A DNA stretch of 9,119 bases from JBBDXI01 sp040902425. Lineage in GTDB: Bacteria; Planctomycetota; Phycisphaerae; Phycisphaerales; UBA1924. Within the stretch, counting starts at the first letter, position 1. Every line of letters starts with the position of its first letter. Shown here in pieces: positions 1 through 8,107 of the stretch. The position numbers and the translations under genes are program-made. The notes under the pieces are model-generated. The model had not been told where the DNA came from. It did not search any database and saw nothing but the letters and a program-made list of their open reading frames with translations. The stretch lies in NCBI GenBank assembly GCA_040902425.1, contig JBBDXI010000002.1:1-9119 (forward strand), written 5' to 3'.

Positions 1-848
1 GGGGGCGCCGGCGACCCGCTGGTTGTACAGGGCCAGCCAGCCGGCGGCGAGGGCGAGCACGGCCGCGGCCGGCAGCGCGACGCGCAGCAGCTTTGCCGGC
101 AGGGTCGCCCGCCGGGACCAGAGGAACCAGCCCGCCAGCGCCAGGGCGACGGGAATGCAGACCAGCAGGCCCTCGAAGGGGCGCGTGAGGGCGAGGATGG
201 AGACGCCCGCACCGAGCGCCGCGGACGCCGCCCAGCACGCTCGGTCCACGACCCTCCGCAGCCCGCCGAGCAGCAGGCACCCGCCCAGTGCGCTGGCCGC
301 GCCGCCCCAGTAGCTCTGGCTCCAATAGGCGAGGATGCCCCCGTCGTTGGCCCGCCCGCTCAGCACCATGCACGACACGCCCACCAGCGTCCCCAGCACC
401 GCCCAGCGGGGCGGGAACCACCCCTGGAGCATCCAGCACAGGGCGGAGGCGAAGAGCGCAGCGCTGATCCAGACGCCGACGATCGGCCGGCCGGCCAGCA
501 CCTGCCCCAAGGCGAGGACAGCCCCTGCCCCGGCGGGTACTTGGCCTGGTAGGTCGGCTTCTGGAGAACGTGGAAGGTCTCAAGGCTGCGCGAGAGGGGG
601 TGGGGTGGGTTGGTCAGGCGGCCGCGGGCGAAGGTGTCGCCGGCGAGGAGGTAGGCGTACTCGTCGTGGACCTCGGGCAGGGGGTCGTGGCCGCGGGCCC
701 CGGTAATGGCGAGGCAGGCGGCGAAGGTGAGGACGCCGGAGAGGGCGACCATGAGGGTGCGGCGGGCGGCGATGTGCCCGAAGCCGCGCCAGAGGGCGTA
801 GAAGGCCCGTCCCAGGGGGCCACGGGTGGATTTCGGGCGGGGGGCCAT
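1..848 (-). pseudogene. GT39/ArnT-like polytopic membrane glycosyltransferase, frameshifted and truncated by the window edge
   Basis: Reads leftwards from an ATG at 848. The first frame gives a basic N-terminus (MAPRPKSTRG), a membrane segment at about residues 31-50 and a loop with HDEYAYLLAGDTFARGRL (residues 61-78). Its acidic D62/E63 pair sits where GT-C enzymes of the PMT/ArnT type carry the catalytic acid in the first periplasmic loop. After YPPGQGL (104-110) this frame turns into low-quality sequence and stops at 360-362. Restoring one base beside 519 lets translation continue without a stop from 518 to base 1. That part gives hydrophobic, family-like sequence: LALGQVLAG, WMLQGWFPPRWAVLG, YWSQSYWGGAASALGG, LALTRPFEGLL and LALYNQRVAG. 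About 283 residues are visible and the C-terminus is missing. The expected role is transfer of a sugar from a polyprenyl-phosphate donor on the outer face of the membrane; the substrate is unknown. The break may be a real mutation or a sequencing/assembly error. No clear Shine-Dalgarno sequence precedes the ATG. The gene is divergent from rplK and has no evident functional link to it. Confidence 0.75.
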
Positions 849-884
849 GCGCGGGGCATGCTATCAATGGGTGAGGGAAACGGA

Positions 885-909
885 CCGGCTCGGAGAGCCG
901 GGGTACCCC
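885..909. repeat. Hairpin CGGCTC-GGA-GAGCCG plus GGGGTACCCC palindrome
   Basis: CCGGCTC (885-891) and GAGCCGG (895-901) form a perfect 7-bp stem with a GGA loop. It runs into the 10-bp palindrome GGGGTACCCC (900-909). The core 6-bp stem with a triloop recurs at 3435-3449 and 8011-8025 with different loops. It lies just upstream of the putative rplK promoter, so it probably belongs to the spacer DNA and not to the rplK transcript. Its function is unknown. Confidence 0.5.
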
Positions 910-918
910 TCGGCCGGC

Positions 919-946
919 TTGTTTGCGGCAGGCGCACGGCTACACT
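919..946 (+). promoter_or_regulatory. Probable rplKAJL promoter
   Basis: TTGTTT (919-924) and TACACT (941-946) are separated by 16 bp and resemble a sigma-70-type -35/-10 pair. The -10 matches TATAAT at four of six positions and the -35 is poor. The main support is comparative: the same GGCTACACT string, also followed shortly by a CCCCG run, stands before rpoB. Transcription from about 953 would give a leader of roughly 170 nt ahead of rplK. No start site has been mapped. Confidence 0.5.
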
Positions 947-972
947 TCCGCCCCGCTTTCCAGCGGAAACGA

Positions 973-1099
973 GTGGCATGGGCGTCCCGCCCGTGTCCGT
1001 CCGACATCTCAGCCCGTTTGAACTACCGGGGCCCCATCCCAGGCCGGGATGGAACCCAAAGGTTGCACGGGCAAGCCCAGAGCGGCTTGCCCATGCCAC
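973..1099. repeat. 127-bp nested inverted-repeat (REP/BIME-like) element in the rplK leader
   Basis: The ends GTGGCATGGGC (973-983) and GCCCATGCCAC (1089-1099) are perfect 11-bp inverted repeats. A second pair, GCCCGTG (989-995) and CACGGGC (1066-1072), nests inside. Each end can also fold alone: 977-984 with 988-995 (8 pairs, one wobble, 3-nt loop), and 1066-1077 with 1084-1095 (12 pairs, one of them a wobble, 6-nt loop). The centre adds CCATCCC (1034-1040) with GGGATGG (1046-1052), a perfect 7-bp stem, and AACC-CAAA-GGTT (1053-1064). Two head-to-head palindromes around a short core is the architecture of bacterial interspersed REP elements. The GTGGCA-type arm is shared with the hairpin before rplL (2983-3013). 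It probably lies in the transcribed 5' leader. Confidence 0.65.
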
Positions 1100-1111
1100 C
1101 CGACCCCGGTG

Positions 1112-1118
1112 GGAGGTG
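1112..1118 (+). promoter_or_regulatory. Shine-Dalgarno sequence of rplK
   Basis: GGAGGTG ends 7 nt before the ATG at 1126. It decides the start, since the open frame extends upstream to 826 through non-conserved spacer sequence. GGTGG at 1115-1119 is complementary to CCACC at 1096-1100, at the end of the upstream repeat element, so access to this site could depend on how the leader folds. Confidence 0.8.
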
Positions 1119-1125
1119 GAACCAG

Positions 1126-1554
1126 ATGGCCAAGAAAGAAATGATCGACCAGTTCAAGATCATGGCCCCCGGGGGCTCCGCTACGCCCGCGCCGCCGCTG
1201 GGCCCGGTGCTGGGCGCCAAGGGCGTCAACCCGGGCCAGTTCATCCAGAAGTTCAACGCCGCGACCGCCGCCCTGAAGGGCAAGATCGTCGGCTGTGTGG
1301 TCACGGTCTACAACGACCGCACCTTCGACTTCGAGGTGAAGAGCTCCCCCGCGTCGGTCCTGATCAAGGAGGCGGCCGGGATCGAGAAGGGCTCGGGGGT
1401 GCCCAACAAGGACAAGGTGGGCAAGATCACCAGGGCGCAGGTCCAGAAGATCGCCAAGGAGAAGATGGCGGACCTGAACTCCAGCTCGATGGAGGCGGCG
1501 ATGAAGGTGATCGAGGGCCAGGCCCGGTCGATGGGCGTGACGGTGGAGGGCTGA
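1126..1554 (+). CDS. rplK: 50S ribosomal protein L11
   Basis: A 142-residue protein, the usual length for bacterial L11. It binds the GTPase-associated region of 23S rRNA (helices 43-44) at the base of the L7/L12 stalk and takes part in factor-dependent GTP hydrolysis and the stringent response. The N-terminal domain carries the proline-rich stretch ATPAPPLGPVLG followed by GVNPGQFIQKFN. The C-terminal rRNA-binding domain begins near VYNDRTFDFEVKSSPAS and contains KEAAGI, SGVPNKDKVGKIT and the final EGQARSMGV, all typical of the family. The start is fixed by GGAGGTG 7 nt upstream and by conserved MAKK at the N-terminus. It is the first gene of rplKAJL, and its stop lies 4 bp before rplA. nusG and secE, which precede rplK in many bacteria, are not here: the upstream neighbour is divergent and unrelated. 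Confidence 0.97.
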   Translation: MAKKEMIDQFKIMAPGGSATPAPPLGPVLGAKGVNPGQFIQKFNAATAALKGKIVGCVVTVYNDRTFDFEVKSSPASVLIKEAAGIEKGSGVPNKDKVGKITRAQVQKIAKEKMADLNSSSMEAAMKVIEGQARSMGVTVEG

Positions 1555-1558
1555 GCCG

Positions 1559-2269
1559 ATGCCGAAACTGAATGAGAAGATGAGCAAGCGTCAGCGGGCG
1601 AACCTCGAGGCCGCCCCCAAGACCGAGGTCCCCGCCCCGGAGGCGGTGAGCGCCCTGAAGAAGTTCAAGGCGCCCAAGTTCGACCAGACGGTCAACGTGG
1701 TGATGCACCTGGGGATCGACCCCGCGCAGGCCGACCAGGCGATGCGCGGCTCGATCAGCCTCCCCAACGGGATCGGCAAGTCCAAGCGCGTCATCGCCTT
1801 CTGCCAGTCCGACGTCGCCCCCAAGGCGATGGAGGCCGGCGCGATCAAGGCGGGCGGCGAGGAGCTGGTGGCGGAGATCGAGAAGGGCTGGATGGACTTC
1901 GACGTCGCGGTCGCCAGCCCGGACATGATGCGGGTGATCAGCAAGCTGGGCAAGGTGCTGGGCCCCAAGGGCCTCATGCCCTCGCCCAAGGCCGGCACGG
2001 TGACCCCCCAGGTGGCCCAGGCCGTGAAGGAGTACGCCGCGGGCAAGGTCGAGTACCGGGCCGACAAGGCCGGCAACATCCACGCGGTGATCGGGAAGAT
2101 GAGCTTCGCCGAGAAGGCGCTGCTGGAGAACCTGGAGTTCTTCGTCAAGACCATCGAGAAGGCCAAGCCCGGCACCAGCAAGGGCCAGTACATCAAGAAG
2201 ATCGTCGTGAGCGGGGCGATGACCCCGGGTGTGCAGGTGAAGCACGTCGCGGCCGCGGCCGAGGAGTAA
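1559..2269 (+). CDS. rplA: 50S ribosomal protein L1
   Basis: A 236-residue protein of normal length (about 230) forming the mobile L1 stalk on 23S rRNA, which helps deacylated tRNA leave the E site. In many bacteria it also represses its own operon by binding the mRNA leader. The family signature is clear: SPDMMRVISKLGKVLGPKGL, then MPSPKAGTV near residue 140, followed by KVEYRADKAGNIHAVIGK. The conserved C-terminal part contains GQYIKKIVVSGAMTPGVQV. The first seven residues (MPKLNEK) precede a second Met (MSKRQR), but GGAGGG at 1545-1550 sits 8 nt before the first ATG and favours it. This ribosome-binding site lies inside the end of rplK, and only 4 bp separate the genes, so translation is probably coupled. 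Confidence 0.97.
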   Translation: MPKLNEKMSKRQRANLEAAPKTEVPAPEAVSALKKFKAPKFDQTVNVVMHLGIDPAQADQAMRGSISLPNGIGKSKRVIAFCQSDVAPKAMEAGAIKAGGEELVAEIEKGWMDFDVAVASPDMMRVISKLGKVLGPKGLMPSPKAGTVTPQVAQAVKEYAAGKVEYRADKAGNIHAVIGKMSFAEKALLENLEFFVKTIEKAKPGTSKGQYIKKIVVSGAMTPGVQVKHVAAAAEE

Positions 2270-2275
2270 GCCCCC

Positions 2276-2824
2276 ATGTCCAAGAAGATCAAAGAGATGA
2301 TGGTCCGCGACTACGCGTCGCGCCTGGAGGGGGCGGACGATGCGCTGATGATCAGCATCCGCGGGGTGAAGGCGATCCCCACGACGAGGCTCCGCAAGGG
2401 GCTGGCGGCCCAGAAGATCAAGATCACGGTCATGCGCAACACCCTGGCGAAGAAGGCCATGGCCGGGACGAAGCTGGAGCCGCTGACGAGGCTGCTGACG
2501 GGGCCGAGCGCCCTGGCCTACGGCGGGAACAGCGTGGTCGAGGTCGCCCGCGCGATCGTGAAGCTCATCGCGGGGATGCCCGAGGTCGAGCTGAAGGGCG
2601 CGGTGCTCGACGGGCAGCTGTTTGAGGGCAAGAAGGGCGTCACCGAGCTCAGCAAGTTCCCGACGAAGGACGAGGCGATCGCGCAGCTGGTGACGCTGGT
2701 GGTCAGCCCCGGGCGCAAGGTGCTGGGGCAGATCAAGGGCCCGGGCAGCGCGGTCGCGGGGATCATCAAGGCGATCGAGGACAAGCTGGAGAAGGGCGAG
2801 ACGATCGCCCGCAAGGCGGGCTAA
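2276..2824 (+). CDS. rplJ: 50S ribosomal protein L10
   Basis: A 182-residue protein, slightly longer than E. coli L10 (165). L10 anchors two or three L7/L12 dimers through its C-terminal helix and attaches them to 23S rRNA next to L11. Family features are TVMRNTLAKKAM (about residues 58-69), the GPSALAYGG stretch, and the long amphipathic C-terminal region GSAVAGIIKAIEDKLEKGE that should bind L7/L12. GAGGAG at 2261-2266 overlaps the rplA stop and lies 9 nt before the ATG; the genes are 6 bp apart. There is therefore no room upstream for a dedicated L10 autoregulatory leader like the one before E. coli rplJ. In contrast, the following spacer to rplL is unusually long (206 bp) and structured. 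Confidence 0.97.
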   Translation: MSKKIKEMMVRDYASRLEGADDALMISIRGVKAIPTTRLRKGLAAQKIKITVMRNTLAKKAMAGTKLEPLTRLLTGPSALAYGGNSVVEVARAIVKLIAGMPEVELKGAVLDGQLFEGKKGVTELSKFPTKDEAIAQLVTLVVSPGRKVLGQIKGPGSAVAGIIKAIEDKLEKGETIARKAG

Positions 2825-2830
2825 GAGCGA

Positions 2831-2904
2831 GTGAGCCGGGGCGTGCCGCCCCGGTTGCGAGGATCAGTGATAGAAGGGAACCGGGGCGACACGCCCCGGC
2901 TCAC
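2831..2904. repeat. Long inverted repeat (26-bp arms) directly after rplJ
   Basis: Arms 2831-2856 and 2879-2904 are inverted copies matching at 25 of 26 positions, with a 22-nt loop between them. Each arm is itself a palindrome. In the left arm CCGGGGCG (2836-2843) pairs with CGCCCCGG (2847-2854) across a 3-nt loop, so the DNA can fold as one long stem or two short ones. It starts only 6 nt after the rplJ stop. As RNA the long stem would be very stable, but no T-run follows, so it is not a standard rho-independent terminator. It could instead be an attenuator, an RNase processing site or a 3'-end stabiliser separating rplJ from rplL. Repeats of this type are expected in many genomic copies. 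Confidence 0.8.
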
Positions 2905-2920
2905 AGAAAGAGAACTCCGA

Positions 2921-2974
2921 CACCCCATTGGCCCGCAAGGGTTAAACGCCGGAGCGTCCGGCGCCTCCGGGGTG
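2921..2974 (+). other. Candidate structured RNA: possible three-way junction between rplJ and rplL
   Basis: Outer helix CACCCC (2921-2926) pairs with GGGGTG (2969-2974). Inside are two hairpins in a row. TTGGCCC (2928-2934) pairs with GGGTTAA (2939-2945) around a GCAA tetraloop, using two G-U pairs. CGCCGGA (2947-2953) pairs perfectly with TCCGGCG (2957-2963) across GCG. A competing fold exists: CCGGAG (2949-2954) can pair with CTCCGG (2965-2970), which would break both the second hairpin and the outer helix. All pairings are seen in the sequence. That it works as an RNA element, such as an operator for the L10-L7/L12 complex, is inference. It may equally be one copy of a dispersed genomic repeat. 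Confidence 0.4.
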
Positions 2975-2982
2975 AGAAGTTG

Positions 2983-3013
2983 AGTGGGACACAGGCCAGA
3001 GGCCTGTGCCACT
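2983..3013. repeat. REP-like hairpin just upstream of the rplL ribosome-binding site
   Basis: CACAGGCC (2990-2997) pairs perfectly with GGCCTGTG (3001-3008) around an AGA loop. The stem continues with AGTGG (2983-2987) against CCACT (3009-3013) after a 2-nt bulge at 2988-2989. The arm GTGG..CACAGGC resembles GTGGCATGGGC of the element before rplK, which suggests one repeat family. It ends 6 nt before the rplL Shine-Dalgarno sequence GAGGTG (3020-3025), so it could keep that site single-stranded or stall processing there. Confidence 0.65.
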
Positions 3014-3030
3014 GATACAGAGGTGCGATC

Positions 3031-3408
3031 ATGGCAAGTGTTACCGAACTGGGCGATGCGCTCGCCGGCCTGACCCTGAAGGACGCGGTCGAGCTGGGCA
3101 AGTACATGAAGGACACGTACGGCATCGAGGCCGCGGCGGGGGGCGGCGTCATGATGGCGGCGGCCCCGGCGGCGGCGGCGAAGGCCGAGGAGAAGACCAC
3201 GTTCGACGTGATCCTCAAGACGGTGGACGCCTCCAAGAAGATCCCGACGATCAAGGTCGTCCGCGAGGCGACGGGCCTGGGCCTTGCCGAGGCCAAGGCG
3301 CTGGTCGATGGGGCCCCCAAGCCCGTCAAGCAGGGCCTGTCGAAGGAAGAGGCCGACAAGCTCAAGAAGCAGTTCGAGGAGCAGGGCGCGACGATCGAGC
3401 TGGCGTAA
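3031..3408 (+). CDS. rplL: 50S ribosomal protein L7/L12
   Basis: A 125-residue acidic stalk protein of usual length (about 120-125). It is present in several copies per ribosome, bound to L10, and recruits and activates translational GTPases. The N-terminal dimerisation domain (about 1-35) begins ASVTELGDALAGLTLKDAVE. An alanine-rich flexible hinge follows (AAAPAAAAKAEE, about 43-54). The C-terminal factor-binding domain has EKTTFDVIL, KIPTIKVVREATGLGLAEAK and LVDGAPKPVKQGLSKEEA. The start is supported by GAGGTG at 3020-3025, 5 nt before the ATG. Unlike the tightly packed rplK-rplA-rplJ, rplL stands 206 bp after rplJ behind several hairpins. This could allow separate mRNA processing or translation to meet the higher copy number of L7/L12. 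A terminator follows. Confidence 0.97.
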   Translation: MASVTELGDALAGLTLKDAVELGKYMKDTYGIEAAAGGGVMMAAAPAAAAKAEEKTTFDVILKTVDASKKIPTIKVVREATGLGLAEAKALVDGAPKPVKQGLSKEEADKLKKQFEEQGATIELA

Positions 3409-3433
3409 GCCGGCTTCGCCGTCCGCGGGTACG

Positions 3434-3450
3434 TCGGCTCTTCGAGCCGA
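3434..3450. repeat. Hairpin TCGGCTC-TTC-GAGCCGA after rplL
   Basis: A perfect 7-bp stem (3434-3440 with 3444-3450) and a TTC loop, 26 nt after the rplL stop. No T-run follows. The core CGGCTC-NNN-GAGCCG also occurs at 886-900 and 8011-8025 with other loops, making this one of three related spacer hairpins. It could protect the 3' end of rplL mRNA. Confidence 0.55.
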
Positions 3451-3479
3451 TGCTCCCTCCGACAACCCCGGAATCCACG

Positions 3480-3512
3480 GAAGCCCGCAGCGATGCGGGC
3501 TTCTGTGCTTTC
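3480..3512 (+). terminator. Rho-independent terminator of rplKAJL
   Basis: GAAGCCCGC (3480-3488) pairs perfectly with GCGGGCTTC (3495-3503) around a 6-nt loop. The stem is followed by a moderately T-rich tail (TGTGCTTTC). The stem is GC-rich and is the only one in the rplL-rpoB gap with this tail. It separates the ribosomal-protein unit from rpoBC, although a partial readthrough attenuator cannot be excluded. Confidence 0.75.
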
Positions 3513-3533
3513 GGGGCAGGGCCGGCCGGCGGC

Positions 3534-3551
3534 CGTGAAAGCGCTTTCACG
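3534..3551. promoter_or_regulatory. 18-bp perfect palindrome, operator-like
   Basis: CGTGAAAGCGCTTTCACG is a perfect, uninterrupted palindrome between the rplL terminator and the small ORF at 3597. The core TGAAAGCGCTTTCA has the look of LacI/GalR-family operators, with a central CG flanked by an A/T-rich inverted repeat. It stands out from the GC-rich surroundings. No regulator gene is visible here, so the binding protein is unknown. Confidence 0.45.
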
Positions 3552-3596
3552 TCGCGCCTGCCGGGCCCTCTTCACCTCGCTCGGTCCGTAGTGTGG

Positions 3597-3857
3597 ATGA
3601 TGTACGCCGCCGCACGGACGCTGATCGCCGAGCGGCTGGGCCCGCCGGATGATGACGGGGGGCTTGGGCCGCGCTGGCTCTGCCGGGAGACCGGCCGGAC
3701 GCCGGTTCTGCGGGTGGAGCTGCGCGGTGGGGAGCCGCCGGTGCTGCTGGTGGAGGGGGTGGAGGACCGGGCGTCGGAGCTCTACGAGATGCGACGGATC
3801 GAGGTCTGGTTCCCGGCGCACGTGATGTGGCTGCTGGAGCGGGTCAGGCGGGCGTAG
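3597..3857 (+). CDS. Small hypothetical protein between rplL and rpoB
   Basis: I do not recognise this 86-residue ORF. From the ATG at 3597 (a second ATG follows at 3600) it reads MMYAAARTLIAERLGPPDDD and ends in FPAHVMWLLERVRRA. Nearly all codons end in G or C, as in the neighbouring real genes, and the protein mixes charged and hydrophobic residues sensibly, with an acidic patch near residues 18-20 and a basic C-terminus. It has no signal peptide, membrane segment or cysteine-pair motif. The frame stays open upstream through the terminator and rplL, so an earlier start is formally possible; the terminator makes one unlikely. The ribosome-binding site is weak. The 18-bp palindrome at 3534-3551 lies about 45 bp upstream and could control it. 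It may instead be chance in GC-rich DNA. Confidence 0.5.
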   Translation: MMYAAARTLIAERLGPPDDDGGLGPRWLCRETGRTPVLRVELRGGEPPVLLVEGVEDRASELYEMRRIEVWFPAHVMWLLERVRRA

Positions 3858-3940
3858 CGGGTCGGGCGGGTTGGGCGGTGGGGGGGCGAGTTCCTGTGCC
3901 TCAGGGACACTGATCGCCGAAAGAACGGGGGGCCAGGAAG

Positions 3941-3979
3941 GGATGGCTAAGCCCGTCCGCGGGCGGGGTTTAGCAATCC
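3941..3979. repeat. Imperfect 39-bp inverted repeat upstream of rpoB
   Basis: GGAT (3941-3944) pairs with ATCC (3976-3979). After a mismatch GCTAA (3946-3950) pairs with TTAGC (3970-3974), then one G-T pair, then CCC (3952-3954) with GGG (3966-3968). The centre can also fold as CCCG-TCCG-CGGG. It differs in sequence from the other spacer repeats in this window. There is no T-run. The rest of 3858-4035 holds no convincing gene. Confidence 0.5.
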
Positions 3980-4035
3980 TTGTGCCGGGCTACCCCCGAA
4001 TTCACGGCCTGACACCCATTTGTTGGGGTCCAACC

Positions 4036-4070
4036 TTGCATTGGCCTCCGGCCGGGGCTACACTGCCCCG
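4036..4070 (+). promoter_or_regulatory. Probable rpoBC promoter with the -10 inside an inverted repeat
   Basis: TTGCAT (4036-4041) and TACACT (4059-4064) are spaced by 17 bp. The -10 fits TATAAT at four of six positions, and the -35 shares TTG. GGCTACACT is identical to the -10 region proposed before rplK. The hexamer is exactly flanked by CGGGGC (4053-4058) and GCCCCG (4065-4070), a perfect 6-bp inverted repeat. Together with the terminator after rplL, it suggests that rpoBC has its own promoter. The leader would be about 120 nt. Confidence 0.5.
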
Positions 4071-4093
4071 TTCGAGACGCCAGACGGGGCGCC

Positions 4094-4129
4094 ATGACGA
4101 CGACGGGCCGCGGGCAAAAAGCAGGCTGA
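4094..4129 (+). other. Possible short upstream ORF in the rpoB leader
   Basis: An ATG at 4094 opens an 11-codon frame, MTTTGRGQKAG, ending at TGA 4127-4129, within the presumed rpoB leader. A GGGG run (4086-4089) lies 4 nt upstream. Three consecutive ACG (Thr) codons could in principle sense charged tRNA, but no terminator/antiterminator pair is evident after it. It is weakly supported and may be chance. Confidence 0.15.
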
Positions 4130-4190
4130 AACTGTTGACCGACGTTTGACTTCAGTTGAACGCGGTTGTCTCACCATCGCGAGGGAATCG

Positions 4191-8000
<3,810 letters not shown>

Positions 8001-8010
8001 CCACCTCATG

Positions 8011-8042
8011 CGGCTCTCAGAGCCGGGAACGGGGCATTCCCC
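8011..8042. repeat. Hairpins in the rpoB-rpoC spacer
   Basis: CGGCTC-TCA-GAGCCG (8011-8025) is a perfect 6-bp stem closely resembling the copy at 886-900; over 17 nt the two differ at two loop bases. A second hairpin follows at once: GGGG (8031-8034) with CCCC (8039-8042), or alternatively GGGAA (8025-8029) with TTCCC (8037-8041). Neither has a T-run, so they should not terminate transcription and may act in mRNA processing or stability. The remainder of the 107-bp spacer has weaker dyads, for example CGGCC (8071-8075) with GGCCG (8085-8089). Confidence 0.55.
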
Positions 8043-8107
8043 TGGTACACGGACTTGATTACGGCAAGGGCGGCCGGTCTTCGGGGCCGGGCTCTTCGGA
8101 GAGTAAA

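Noticed and set aside
23..706. Two + strand frames (23-313 and 335-706) opposite the glycosyltransferase
   Set aside because: Biased composition without domain-like sequence. The - strand has recognisable family sequence over the same DNA.
826..1125. A 100-residue N-terminal extension of L11
   Set aside because: The upstream part runs through spacer repeats and the probable promoter, is unlike L11, and a strong Shine-Dalgarno sequence marks the ATG at 1126.
2831..2904. Rho-independent terminator after rplJ
   Set aside because: The stem is strong but no T-run follows either arm on the + strand, and rplL downstream must be highly expressed.
2821..3821. Two - strand frames (2821-3465 and 2901-3821) across rplL and its flanks
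   Set aside because: They cross rplL, its terminator and spacer hairpins, and translate these repeats into arbitrary peptide.
3871..4149. A 92-codon + strand ORF before rpoB
   Set aside because: It spans an inverted repeat and the probable rpoB promoter, and its composition is unlike the genes around it.
4146..4190. TTG start giving RpoB 15 extra residues
   Set aside because: The ATG at 4191 has a good GAGGG site 5 nt upstream and gives the family-like N-terminus; the extension has no support.
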